A DNA stretch of 64,000 nt from contig NZ_LMEC01000026.1 in the NCBI RefSeq assembly GCF_001425265.1, positions 373,877 to 437,876 of the forward strand, in the 5' to 3' direction. Within the stretch, counting starts at the first letter, position 1. Every line of letters starts with the position of its first letter. The notes below the pieces were generated by a model. That model did not search any database, was not told the DNA's origin, and saw nothing but the letters and a program-made list of their open reading frames with translations. Positions 16,562-24,117 of this stretch are shown in pieces. A program made the position numbers and the translations under genes. Source of the stretch: Massilia sp. Root418. GTDB taxonomy: Bacteria; Pseudomonadota; Gammaproteobacteria; Burkholderiales; Burkholderiaceae_D.

Positions 16562-17095
16562 TTAGCGGAAGCGCTGCAGCAGCGCGCCGGGGTCGGATTC
16601 CACCAGCACCATGGCCGCGTGCTGCGGGCGGATGAAGCCTTGCCCGGTGGCGTGGCCGATGAAGCCGACCAGGCTGTCGTAAAAGCCGTCCACGTTGAGC
16701 AACCCTACCCGCTTGCTGTGGATGCCAAGCTGGGACCAGGTCAGCATCTCGAACAGTTCTTCCATCGTACCCATGCCGCCGGGCATGGCGATGAAGCCGT
16801 CCGAGAGCGAGGCCATCATGGCTTTGCGCTCGTGCATGTCCTTGACGACGAACTGGCGCGTCAAGCCGGTGTGCGCGACTTCGCGCTGCACCAGCGCGGT
16901 CGGAATCACGCCCGTCACTTCGCCGCCCAGGCTCAGCACTTCGTCGGCGATCACGCCCATCAGTCCCACATTGCCGCCGCCGTACACCAGCGACAAATTC
17001 ATCTCCACCATGCCGCGCGCCAGCGCCCTGGCGGCTTCCGCGTAGCGCGGCGAGACGCCGCCATTGGAGCCGCAATATACACACAACGATTTCAC
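16562..17095 (-). CDS. LOG-family nucleotide 5'-monophosphate phosphoribohydrolase
   Basis: The 177-residue protein matches the TIGR00730/LOG family: SLCVYCGSN at the N-terminus, GGGNVGLMGV, and the catalytic signature PGGMGTMEELFE near residue 100. Such enzymes split cytokinin or purine nucleoside monophosphates into base and ribose 5-phosphate. The bacterial in vivo substrate is uncertain. The gene lies two bases after the TPR gene on the same strand, suggesting one transcript. Confidence 0.92.
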   Translation of the reverse strand: MKSLCVYCGSNGGVSPRYAEAARALARGMVEMNLSLVYGGGNVGLMGVIADEVLSLGGEVTGVIPTALVQREVAHTGLTRQFVVKDMHERKAMMASLSDGFIAMPGGMGTMEELFEMLTWSQLGIHSKRVGLLNVDGFYDSLVGFIGHATGQGFIRPQHAAMVLVESDPGALLQRFR

Positions 17096-17097
17096 GC

Positions 17098-17874
17098 TTA
17101 TTCTTCCTCTATCTCGGCTTTTGCCAATTCCACGTCCAGCCGCTCGTTCGCATCGCGCGCTTCGTGCGCGGCCGCCTCTTCGTACAAGGCGACAGCTTCG
17201 TCCATTTTCTTCTTCCCGTCCAGCATGGCGAGCGCATTGGCATATTCGATACGCGCTATGGCACTGTCAGGATTCAGCTCCAGCGCCTTCTTGAACAGCC
17301 TGTAGCCTTCTTCCTTTTTCGCGCCGTAGGTCAGGCCGCCTATCATGGCGCCCACCTTGTCGACGATCTCGGCGTGGTAGCTGCCCAGCGCGATGTGCGC
17401 GTCGGCATGCCTGGGCGCCAGCTTGATGGCCGTGTCCAGGCTGTTCTTCACCTTGGCGCCGATGCCCTGCGCCAGCGCCTTCACCACCGAGATGCCCTGC
17501 GCGTAGCGGCCCAGCGAGTAGGCGTGCCAGTAGTACGCGGCGGCGTTCTTGGGCTGCTCCTGCTGATGCTGTTCACAGCGCCCCGACACTTCCAGGAACA
17601 TGGCGAGCTTTTTCTTTTCGCTCGCTTCCAGGTAGGTGGCGTAGATGCAGGTGGCGCGGTGCGCCACCGAGTAGCCGTCAGCCCCCTGGGCCAGGCCCAG
17701 TTCGGCGGCCTTCTCGAAGTCGCCGGCATGGTAGGCAATCCACGCTTGCACCAGTTCAGCCTTGGCCGGGAACGGCTCGGCGTCGTTGGCATGCAGGCGC
17801 GGCCAGGCTTTCTTCAGGCTGGCCGCCGTGTGGACGTATGCGTCTTCCGGGTAGGGGAAGGTCTTCCATGCCAT
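17098..17874 (-). CDS. TPR-type helical repeat protein
   Basis: The 258-residue cytoplasmic protein has TPR-like repeats: AELVQAWIAYHAGDFEKAAELG, SLDTAIKLAPRHADAHIALG, GYRLFKKALELNPDSAIARIEYA and a final DEAVALYEEAAAHEA unit. The C-terminus is acidic (AEIEEE). No signal peptide or enzyme motif is visible. It is probably a protein-protein adaptor. Translation is probably coupled with the LOG gene. Function unknown. Confidence 0.75.
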   Translation of the reverse strand: MAWKTFPYPEDAYVHTAASLKKAWPRLHANDAEPFPAKAELVQAWIAYHAGDFEKAAELGLAQGADGYSVAHRATCIYATYLEASEKKKLAMFLEVSGRCEQHQQEQPKNAAAYYWHAYSLGRYAQGISVVKALAQGIGAKVKNSLDTAIKLAPRHADAHIALGSYHAEIVDKVGAMIGGLTYGAKKEEGYRLFKKALELNPDSAIARIEYANALAMLDGKKKMDEAVALYEEAAAHEARDANERLDVELAKAEIEEE

Positions 17875-17884
17875 GCTGGTCTCC

Positions 17885-18550
17885 TCAGGTGATCTTTTTT
17901 AGGTATTCTTCCGACAGTTTCTGGAACAGCAACTGCGTTTCGTTGCGCAGGTAAGGACCAATTTGCGAGAGCACCTGGTAGCAGCCGCGCGCCAGCGCGT
18001 CCGACATTGATTGCTGCTCACTGTATTTGCGCGGATTGCGCACGTATTCATAGGACAGCCAATACGTCGCCACCACCACCATATTGGTGGCCATGGCGTC
18101 GATTACCGCGTCCGACGCCTCCAGGGACTGTTCGCTGCGCAGGTCTTCGCACAGCTGTTTGGCCACTTTGATTTTGTGCGCCAGGATCTGCTTGAAATGC
18201 AGTTCCAGCTTGCGGTTGCGCGACAGCAGATCGTTCAGGTCGCGGTAAAAGAAGCGGTAGCGCCAAATCAGTTCAAACATCAAATGCAGATACAGCCACA
18301 CGTCTTCAATATTTGAACGGCGGCCGGCCGGCACTTGCAGGATGCGTTCTATCTCGCCCTCGAATTGGGTGAAGATCGAATTGACGATGTCATCCTTGTT
18401 CCGGAAGTGGTAATACAAGTTGCCGGGCGAGATATTCATCTCTTCCGCAATAACAGTCGTCGTAATGTTGGGCTCGCCGAATTCGTTAAACAGGCGGAGG
18501 GATAACTCGAGAATTCGTTCGCGGGTGCGGCGAGGTGCTTTCTGTAGCAT
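17885..18550 (-). CDS. TetR-family transcriptional regulator
   Basis: The 221-residue protein starts MLQKAPRRTRERILELSLRLFNEFG. Its DNA-binding helices are clear (TTTVIAEEMNISPGNLYYHFRNKDDIV), followed by an all-helical ligand domain with a TetR_C/DUF6-like pattern. The YYHF and NKDDI segments are textbook TetR. A longer upstream start was set aside because the added residues do not belong to the fold. It ends ten bases before the TPR gene, which it may regulate. Confidence 0.92.
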   Translation of the reverse strand: MLQKAPRRTRERILELSLRLFNEFGEPNITTTVIAEEMNISPGNLYYHFRNKDDIVNSIFTQFEGEIERILQVPAGRRSNIEDVWLYLHLMFELIWRYRFFYRDLNDLLSRNRKLELHFKQILAHKIKVAKQLCEDLRSEQSLEASDAVIDAMATNMVVVATYWLSYEYVRNPRKYSEQQSMSDALARGCYQVLSQIGPYLRNETQLLFQKLSEEYLKKIT

Positions 18551-18620
18551 GGCGGCTGGTCTTTGTTTTTCTTCCTGCAAGGATAACACCGATGATCGGC
18601 TTTTAAAAACAGCATACCGG

Positions 18621-19835
18621 TCAACGCCCATGTGCCACCTTCAGGTAGCGCTCCAGGTCGGACAAGGCCGCGTCGAGCCGCCCCAGGGCCTGGCGGCGGG
18701 GCCGCTGGCGCACCAGGGTCAGGCTGCTGTCCTGCAGTACGCTGAGCTTGAGCTGCATGCCGTGCCGCGCCAGCTTGGGCGCCAGTTCGCGGCGCTGCTG
18801 CCAGAGCATCAGCCGCGTGTTCTGGTAGGCTTGCTCGCAGGTGCGGCGGCGGTTGTTGTAGCTGAACATATTGGTGAAGAACAGTTCGGCGTCGTCCTCG
18901 CTGGGCTGGAACAGCAGGATGTCGACGTCCGGGTGGCTGACCTGGTAGCTGGCCAGGCCGGTTTCCAGGCGCGAGTGCAGGATGGAGCGCACGGTCTGCG
19001 ACAGCACGTCGAGCAGGCCGCCGTTGGTGAGCTTGCGCGCCCCCTGCCTGAAGCGGGCGTTATAGGGCACGATGGGGTTGACGCACAGCAGCAGGTCCAC
19101 GCCGTGTTCAAGCGCGATGGAGCCGTGCATGGTCTTGCGCAGCGCGCCGTCGACGAAATGGTGGCCGCCGATTTCCACCGGCGGGAACAAGCCGGGCACG
19201 GCAGAGCTGGCTTGCACGGCCAGCGAGATCGGCGTGTCGTCGCGCCCCGGCTCGCCGAAGCAGACGGCTTTGCCGGTGTCGAGATCGGTGGCCACGATGC
19301 GCAGCTTGCGCGGCAGCTGGCGGAAGTCGTTGCTGCGGCCCTGGGCGGCAAAGGCGGCTTTGAGGAAGTTGCCGATGGCGTCGCCGGACAGGAAGCCGGC
19401 CGGCAGCGCTTCGGTCAGGCGTTCGAAGGACGAGGCCAGGCTGCCGCGCTGGCGGGCGTAGTGCAATGCGCCGCCGGCCAGCAGGCCGGGCAGCGCACGC
19501 GCGCGGCGGCCGAACTCGCGCAAGGCGGGACGCAGCAGTGTTTCCGGCTTGAACAGCATGGCGCCGGCTGGGACGTGCGCATCGCCTGCGTCGCTCTCGA
19601 CAAACAGGCGGCACATCTGGTGCGGCGTGTAGCCATTGGCCAGGGCCGCGCTGATGATGGCGCCGGCACTCACGCCGACGTAGATCTCGGCATCGTTCAG
19701 GTCCAGGCCGTCAATGGCCTCGGCAATCGCTGCCAGTGCACCGATCTCGTAGACGACGGCCAGCGGACCGCCGCCGGCCAGGGCCAGGCCGACCTTGGTT
19801 GCGGCGGCAGGCGCGGCAGCGGGTTTTCTAGCCAT
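18621..19835 (-). CDS. Patatin-like phospholipase / acyl hydrolase
   Basis: The 404-residue protein carries the patatin fold: oxyanion loop AGGGPLAVVYEIG near residue 20, nucleophile motif GVSAG near 55, and the dyad aspartate in HHFVDGALR near 235. Such enzymes hydrolyse acyl lipids. The oxyanion loop has Pro-Leu where Ala-Arg/Lys is usual, a variant I have noted as odd. There is no signal peptide. It follows the phasin gene by 98 bp and could act at lipid or polyester granules, which is inference. Confidence 0.88.
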   Translation of the reverse strand: MARKPAAAPAAATKVGLALAGGGPLAVVYEIGALAAIAEAIDGLDLNDAEIYVGVSAGAIISAALANGYTPHQMCRLFVESDAGDAHVPAGAMLFKPETLLRPALREFGRRARALPGLLAGGALHYARQRGSLASSFERLTEALPAGFLSGDAIGNFLKAAFAAQGRSNDFRQLPRKLRIVATDLDTGKAVCFGEPGRDDTPISLAVQASSAVPGLFPPVEIGGHHFVDGALRKTMHGSIALEHGVDLLLCVNPIVPYNARFRQGARKLTNGGLLDVLSQTVRSILHSRLETGLASYQVSHPDVDILLFQPSEDDAELFFTNMFSYNNRRRTCEQAYQNTRLMLWQQRRELAPKLARHGMQLKLSVLQDSSLTLVRQRPRRQALGRLDAALSDLERYLKVAHGR

Positions 19836-19854
19836 AGACTTTCAATTGCAGCAT

Positions 19855-19902
19855 TCCCTCGGACCCGGTCCGCGAACGGACCGGGGGAGGAGGACCGAGG
19901 GA
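19855..19902. other. Nested hairpin between phasin and patatin genes
   Basis: An inner stem CCCGGTCCG/CGGACCGGG (19864-19872 with 19877-19885) closes a CGAA tetraloop. An outer stem TCCCTCGG/CCGAGGGA pairs 19855-19862 with 19895-19902. No T-run follows on the minus strand, so it may attenuate or stabilise RNA rather than fully terminate. Confidence 0.65.
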
Positions 19903-19933
19903 ACTGTTACAGCCGGCGTGAACGCTTCGGCGT

Positions 19934-20716
19934 TCAAGCGGCCTTGTTGGCGGCGCTGACCGATTCGGCGGTCGGAAAAGCGATGGCGGCAGGCTTTGCA
20001 GCTGGTTTCGCGGCAGGCTTTGCGGCAGGCTTTGCGGCAGCCTTGGGTGCGGCTTTCGGGGCGGCCTTGGCAGTGTCCTTCACCTTGGGCGCTGGCTTGG
20101 CGGCGGGCTTTACAGCGGCTTTTGCAGCGACTTTTGCAGCTACTTTTGCAGCGACTTTCGCCGCCGGCTTGGCGGCAGCTTTCACTGCAGGCTTGGCTGC
20201 CTTGGCAGCGGGCTTGGCGGCCGGTTTGACAGCCGGTTTTGCGGTGGCTTTGGCGGCAGGCTTCACGGCAGCTTTGACCGCTTTCACGGCAGTCTTGGCA
20301 GCCGTGGCTGGCGCCAGCTTCTTGCCGGTCAGCTCTTCCACGGCCTTGGTCAGCGCCTCCACGCGTGCGGTCAGTTCCTGCACGTCCTTCTGGGTCGGCA
20401 CGCCGATGGTGCCCAGGGCGCGCGACACGCGGTCTTCGAATACCTGCTCCAGTTTGTCCCACGAACCGGCGGCCTGCTTGCTCACGCCAGACACGGTCTC
20501 GCGCACTTCGGATACTTTGTCTTCAGCCATGTCACGGGTGCGCTGCTGCAGCGCGTTACCCTCTTTTACCAATTTCGCGAACACACGGCCGCCCTCTTCC
20601 TGCGCCTTGGCGAAAGCGCCCAGGCCCGCCTGCCAGATTTGCTGGGCGGAGTTGCGGACGGCGCTGGCCAATTGCTTGTCATCGGCATTCGCCAGGGATT
20701 TCAGTTTCTTAACCAT
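19934..20716 (-). CDS. Phasin with a histone H1-like Ala/Lys/Pro tail (PhaF/PhaI type)
   Basis: The product (260 residues from MVKKLKSL) has an N-terminal phasin domain of about 115 residues (QIWQAGLGAFAKAQEEGGRVFAKLVKEG, then a leucine-zipper-like helix VQELTARVEALTKAVEELTGKK). A long tail follows, made of AAKPAAK and KVAAKVAA repeats, ending in a less repetitive segment. PhaF proteins coat polyhydroxyalkanoate granules and use the basic tail to bind DNA and share granules between daughter cells. The second ATG was chosen because GGAG lies six bases upstream of it. Confidence 0.88.
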   Translation of the reverse strand: MVKKLKSLANADDKQLASAVRNSAQQIWQAGLGAFAKAQEEGGRVFAKLVKEGNALQQRTRDMAEDKVSEVRETVSGVSKQAAGSWDKLEQVFEDRVSRALGTIGVPTQKDVQELTARVEALTKAVEELTGKKLAPATAAKTAVKAVKAAVKPAAKATAKPAVKPAAKPAAKAAKPAVKAAAKPAAKVAAKVAAKVAAKAAVKPAAKPAPKVKDTAKAAPKAAPKAAAKPAAKPAAKPAAKPAAIAFPTAESVSAANKAA

Positions 20717-20910
20717 AGTCGGCTCCATTGAGACTGTCGTTTAATCGGATCGTTCTTTCGATGAAAACATTTTAGGCCCCATTTCTAGAGATGGGCTTCT
20801 AATGGGGTAGAGCGGGTGTTCTAATCAAGCCTGCAACAGCGCTTGCCATTTATTGCCTATCCTGTAATGATTGTTCGCCGCAGATACCCCAAGAATAAAG
20901 GAGAGACTTG

Positions 20911-22899
20911 ATGCAATATTTTGTTACTGGAGCCACCGGGTTTATAGGCAAGCGCCTTGTAAAAAAACTGCTGGCGCGCAAAGGCAGCGTGGTCTATTTC
21001 CTGCTCCGCGAAAGCAGCCGGGACAAGCTGGCGAGCCTCTATGAATACTGGGGCACCACCAAAGCCCGCGCCATTCCGGTATTCGGCGACCTGCGCAGCG
21101 CCAAGCTGGGCGTATCCAGGGACGACATCAAGAAACTCACCAAAACAATCGACCATTTCTATCACCTGGCCGCCGTCTACGATATGCTGGCCGACGCCGG
21201 GGAACAGATCGCAGTCAATGTGGAGGGCACGCGCAATGCGGTCGATTTCGCCAACGCGATCCAGGCCGGCATACTGCACCACGTCAGTTCCATTGCCGCC
21301 GCCGGCATGTTTGAAGGTATCTTCCGGGAAGACATGTTCGAGGAAGCGGAGAATCTCGACCATCCCTATTTCGCCACCAAGCACGAATCCGAGAAAATCG
21401 TCCGCCATGAAACCAAGGGGGCGTGGCGTGTGTACCGACCAGGCCTGGTGGTCGGCGATTCCAGGACCGGCGAAATGGACAAGATCGACGGCCCGTATTA
21501 CTTCTTTAAACTGATACAGCGCATCCGCCAGCTTCTGCCGCCGTGGATGCCCACCATCGGCATCGAAGGCGGCCGCATCAACATCGTGCCGGTCGACTAC
21601 GTGGTCAACGCCATGGACCACATCTCCCACCTGCCCAAGCTGGACGGCCGGGCCTTCCACCTGACCGACCCCGAACCGATGCGGGTCGGCGAGGTGCTGA
21701 ACACCTTCTGCCGCGCCGCGCACGCGCCCACCATGAGCATCCGCATCAACGCCGCGCTGTTCGGCTTCATCCCCAAATCGATCAAGAAGGGCGTGTTCGC
21801 GCTGTCGCCGGTGCGCCGCGTGCGCGACGCAGTGATGAAGGACCTGGGCCTGCCGCCGGACCTGATGACCTTCGTGAACTACCCCACCCGCTTCGACAAC
21901 CGCGACACGGCGCAAGCGCTGAAGGGCAGCGGCATCGCCTGCCCGCCGCTGGAGAAATATGCGGCGCCGGTATGGGACTACTGGGAACGCAAGCTGGACC
22001 CGGACCTGTTCATCGACCACACCCTGCGCGGCCAGGTGGCCGGCAAGGTGGTACTGGTGACGGGCGGCTCGTCCGGCATCGGCCTGGCGGCGGCGCACAA
22101 GCTGGCCGAGGCCGGCGCCATCACCATCATCTGCGGCCGCGACGAGGACAAGCTGGCCGAGGCCAAAAAGGAAGTGGCGGCGCGCGGTTTCGAGCTGATC
22201 ACCTACCCTGCCGACCTGTCCGACATGGCCGACTGCGACCGTTTCGCGCAGGTGCTGATCGCCAATCACGGCGGCGTGGACGTGCTGGTGAATAACGCCG
22301 GCCGCTCCATCCGCCGCGCCATCGAAGCCAGCTACGACCGCTTCCATGACTTCGAGCGCACCATGCAGCTGAACTACTTCGGCGCGCTGCGCCTGACCAT
22401 GGCGCTGCTGCCGTCCATGACGGCCAGGAAGCGCGGCCACGTCATCAACATCTCGTCTATCGGCGTGCTGACCAATGCGCCGCGCTTCTCGGCCTACGTG
22501 GCGTCGAAGGCGGCGCTGGATGCGTGGACCCGCTGCGCGTCGTCCGAGCTGCAGGACCTGGGCATCAAGTTCACCACCATCAACATGCCGCTGGTGCGCA
22601 CGCCCATGATCGCGCCGACCAAGATCTACCAGAACGTGCCGACCCTGTCGCCGGAGGAAGCGGCCGACCTGGTCGCCGAGGCCATCGTCTGGAAGCCGGT
22701 GCGCATCGCCACCCGGGTGGGCATTTTCGGCCAGGTGCTGCACGCGCTGATGCCGCGCGTGGCGCAGATCGTGCTCAACACCAGCTTCCGCATGTTCCCG
22801 GATTCGGACGCGGCCAAGGGCGCCGACGGCAAGAAGGCGCCGCAGATGTCGTCCGAGCAGATCGCCATGCAGCAGCTGCTGCGCGGCGTGCACTTCTAA
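20911..22899 (+). CDS. Fatty acyl-CoA reductase, alcohol-forming, two-domain (Marinobacter FAR type)
   Basis: The 662-residue protein has two Rossmann units. The N-terminal reductase has TGATGFIG at residues 6-13 and YFATK (Tyr153/Lys157); the C-terminal SDR domain has VTGGSSGIG near 384, NNAGRS and YVASK (Tyr529/Lys533). From memory it matches the Marinobacter Maqu_2507 enzyme closely along its length (FREDMFEEAE, DHPY, TKHESEK, EMDKxDGPYYFFK, NYPTRFD, INMPLV.TPMIAPTKIY). That enzyme reduces acyl-CoA to fatty alcohol with NADPH in wax-ester synthesis. AAAGGAGAG precedes the ATG. It is divergent from the phasin gene, so a storage-lipid role is plausible. Confidence 0.9.
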   Translation: MQYFVTGATGFIGKRLVKKLLARKGSVVYFLLRESSRDKLASLYEYWGTTKARAIPVFGDLRSAKLGVSRDDIKKLTKTIDHFYHLAAVYDMLADAGEQIAVNVEGTRNAVDFANAIQAGILHHVSSIAAAGMFEGIFREDMFEEAENLDHPYFATKHESEKIVRHETKGAWRVYRPGLVVGDSRTGEMDKIDGPYYFFKLIQRIRQLLPPWMPTIGIEGGRINIVPVDYVVNAMDHISHLPKLDGRAFHLTDPEPMRVGEVLNTFCRAAHAPTMSIRINAALFGFIPKSIKKGVFALSPVRRVRDAVMKDLGLPPDLMTFVNYPTRFDNRDTAQALKGSGIACPPLEKYAAPVWDYWERKLDPDLFIDHTLRGQVAGKVVLVTGGSSGIGLAAAHKLAEAGAITIICGRDEDKLAEAKKEVAARGFELITYPADLSDMADCDRFAQVLIANHGGVDVLVNNAGRSIRRAIEASYDRFHDFERTMQLNYFGALRLTMALLPSMTARKRGHVINISSIGVLTNAPRFSAYVASKAALDAWTRCASSELQDLGIKFTTINMPLVRTPMIAPTKIYQNVPTLSPEEAADLVAEAIVWKPVRIATRVGIFGQVLHALMPRVAQIVLNTSFRMFPDSDAAKGADGKKAPQMSSEQIAMQQLLRGVHF

Positions 22900-23159
22900 G
22901 TGCCGGAACCGCGCCGGGCCGCTTGCGCGCCGGCCGGCCCGAGCGCGCTGCTCACGTACAGCCACAACGCGCAAAGGCACAGCAGTCCGGTGCCCAGTGC
23001 GGCAAGCAGCTTGCCGGCGTAGTGCCAGCCCGCCTGGGGTTCGGGCCCCACCGCCAGCGCCGCACTGGAGATGGACACCAACGCCATCAGGATGATGAGG
23101 TGAAAGCGCTTGGAGCTGGCCTTGGCGGAGAGATGACAGAGCGTTTTTTCGGCGTCCAT
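22896..23159 (-). CDS. Small hypothetical membrane protein (two transmembrane helices)
   Basis: The 87-residue protein has two hydrophobic segments (LIILMALVSISSAALAVG and LLAALGTGLLCLCALWLYVSSAL) joined by a short loop, with charged N- and C-termini. No family recognised. Its stop codon overlaps the acyl-CoA reductase stop on the other strand by 4 bp. It lies 100 bp downstream of the solute-binding protein gene on the same strand and may belong to that operon. Confidence 0.6.
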   Translation of the reverse strand: MDAEKTLCHLSAKASSKRFHLIILMALVSISSAALAVGPEPQAGWHYAGKLLAALGTGLLCLCALWLYVSSALGPAGAQAARRGSGT

Positions 23160-23259
23160 TCCTTTTCCCGGGAAAATTCACGAGTGGCCATCTTGCCCTT
23201 GCCCCCGCTGCAGCGCCTTGAGATTTCGCAAACGCCGGAGCTGCCGGACGGACTGGCGC

Positions 23260-24102
23260 TCACGGCTTCCTGGACTCGGCCGCGCGCGCGTCGGCCGGCA
23301 AGGGGTAGTGCGGCAGCCACTTGCGGTAGATTTTCTGGAAGCTGCCGTCGCGCTTCATGTCGCGCAAGGCGCTGTCCCACGCTTGCACGGTGGCGGGCGC
23401 GGTGCCATTGGAAAAAGCGAAGTACACCTCTTCCAGGCTGAGCTGCTTGACCAGCTCCACGTCGGCGCGCGCATAGCCGGCCTGCTCCAGCGCCGGGCCG
23501 ACGATCTCTTCGCCGTCGAACCACAGGTCGAAGCGGCGCAGCATCAGCATGCGGGCGGCGGCTTCGGAACTCACCGGTTCATCGGTCAGGTTGTAGCCGT
23601 GGCCACGCGCGCGCTCGACGAAGATGCTGCCGCGCCGCGCGCCGCTGCGCAACTTGTAGATGCCCTCGCCCATCGCGCGGATCTCGGCGGCCCGCTCCTT
23701 GACCGCGAAGGCCGAGATGTAGGCCATGAAGATGGGCCCCACAAACAGCAGCCGCTGGGCACGCTGCGGGGTGCGGACGATGGACAGCAGCATCACGTTC
23801 GGCTGCGCGTTGGCGACGGTGTTGGCGCGCGCCCAGGGGATGATTTCGATCGGATCGCTGCGGCCCAGCCGCTGCTGGATATGGCGGGCCACGTCCACCG
23901 CCAGGCCGGCCGGCTGGCCGTCCTCCCGATAGCTGACCGGCTTGCTGTCCATGCCGTAGATGCGCAGCGCCCCGCCTTGCGCAGCCACCGGCGCAGCAAT
24001 GGCGGGCGGCAGCGGGAGGAAAGCCAACAGCGAGGCCAGCAGTGGAGGCAGCACTGAGGCCAGCGCGCGGCGCGGCGGCGTGCGTCCCTGGCCAGTGCTC
24101 AT
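23260..24102 (-). CDS. Periplasmic solute-binding protein (family 3-like)
   Basis: The 280-residue protein has a signal peptide (PPLLASLLAFLPLPPAIAA) and a type-II periplasmic binding fold: LRIYGMDSKPVSYREDGQPAGLAVDVARHIQQRLG at the start, then IEIIPWARANTVAN, and the end motif DGSFQKIYRKWLPHY. No transporter permease is nearby. It starts 15 bases after the triple-receiver GGDEF/EAL gene, so it is more likely a signal-input protein for that sensory system than part of an importer. The ligand is unknown. Confidence 0.8.
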   Translation of the reverse strand: MSTGQGRTPPRRALASVLPPLLASLLAFLPLPPAIAAPVAAQGGALRIYGMDSKPVSYREDGQPAGLAVDVARHIQQRLGRSDPIEIIPWARANTVANAQPNVMLLSIVRTPQRAQRLLFVGPIFMAYISAFAVKERAAEIRAMGEGIYKLRSGARRGSIFVERARGHGYNLTDEPVSSEAAARMLMLRRFDLWFDGEEIVGPALEQAGYARADVELVKQLSLEEVYFAFSNGTAPATVQAWDSALRDMKRDGSFQKIYRKWLPHYPLPADARAAESRKP

Positions 24103-24117
24103 GGCTGCCGCCGCGCG

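Noticed and set aside
20857-23181. 774-codon minus-strand frame opposite the acyl-CoA reductase
   Set aside because: Complement of a clear two-domain reductase; no signal peptide, domain or ribosome site.
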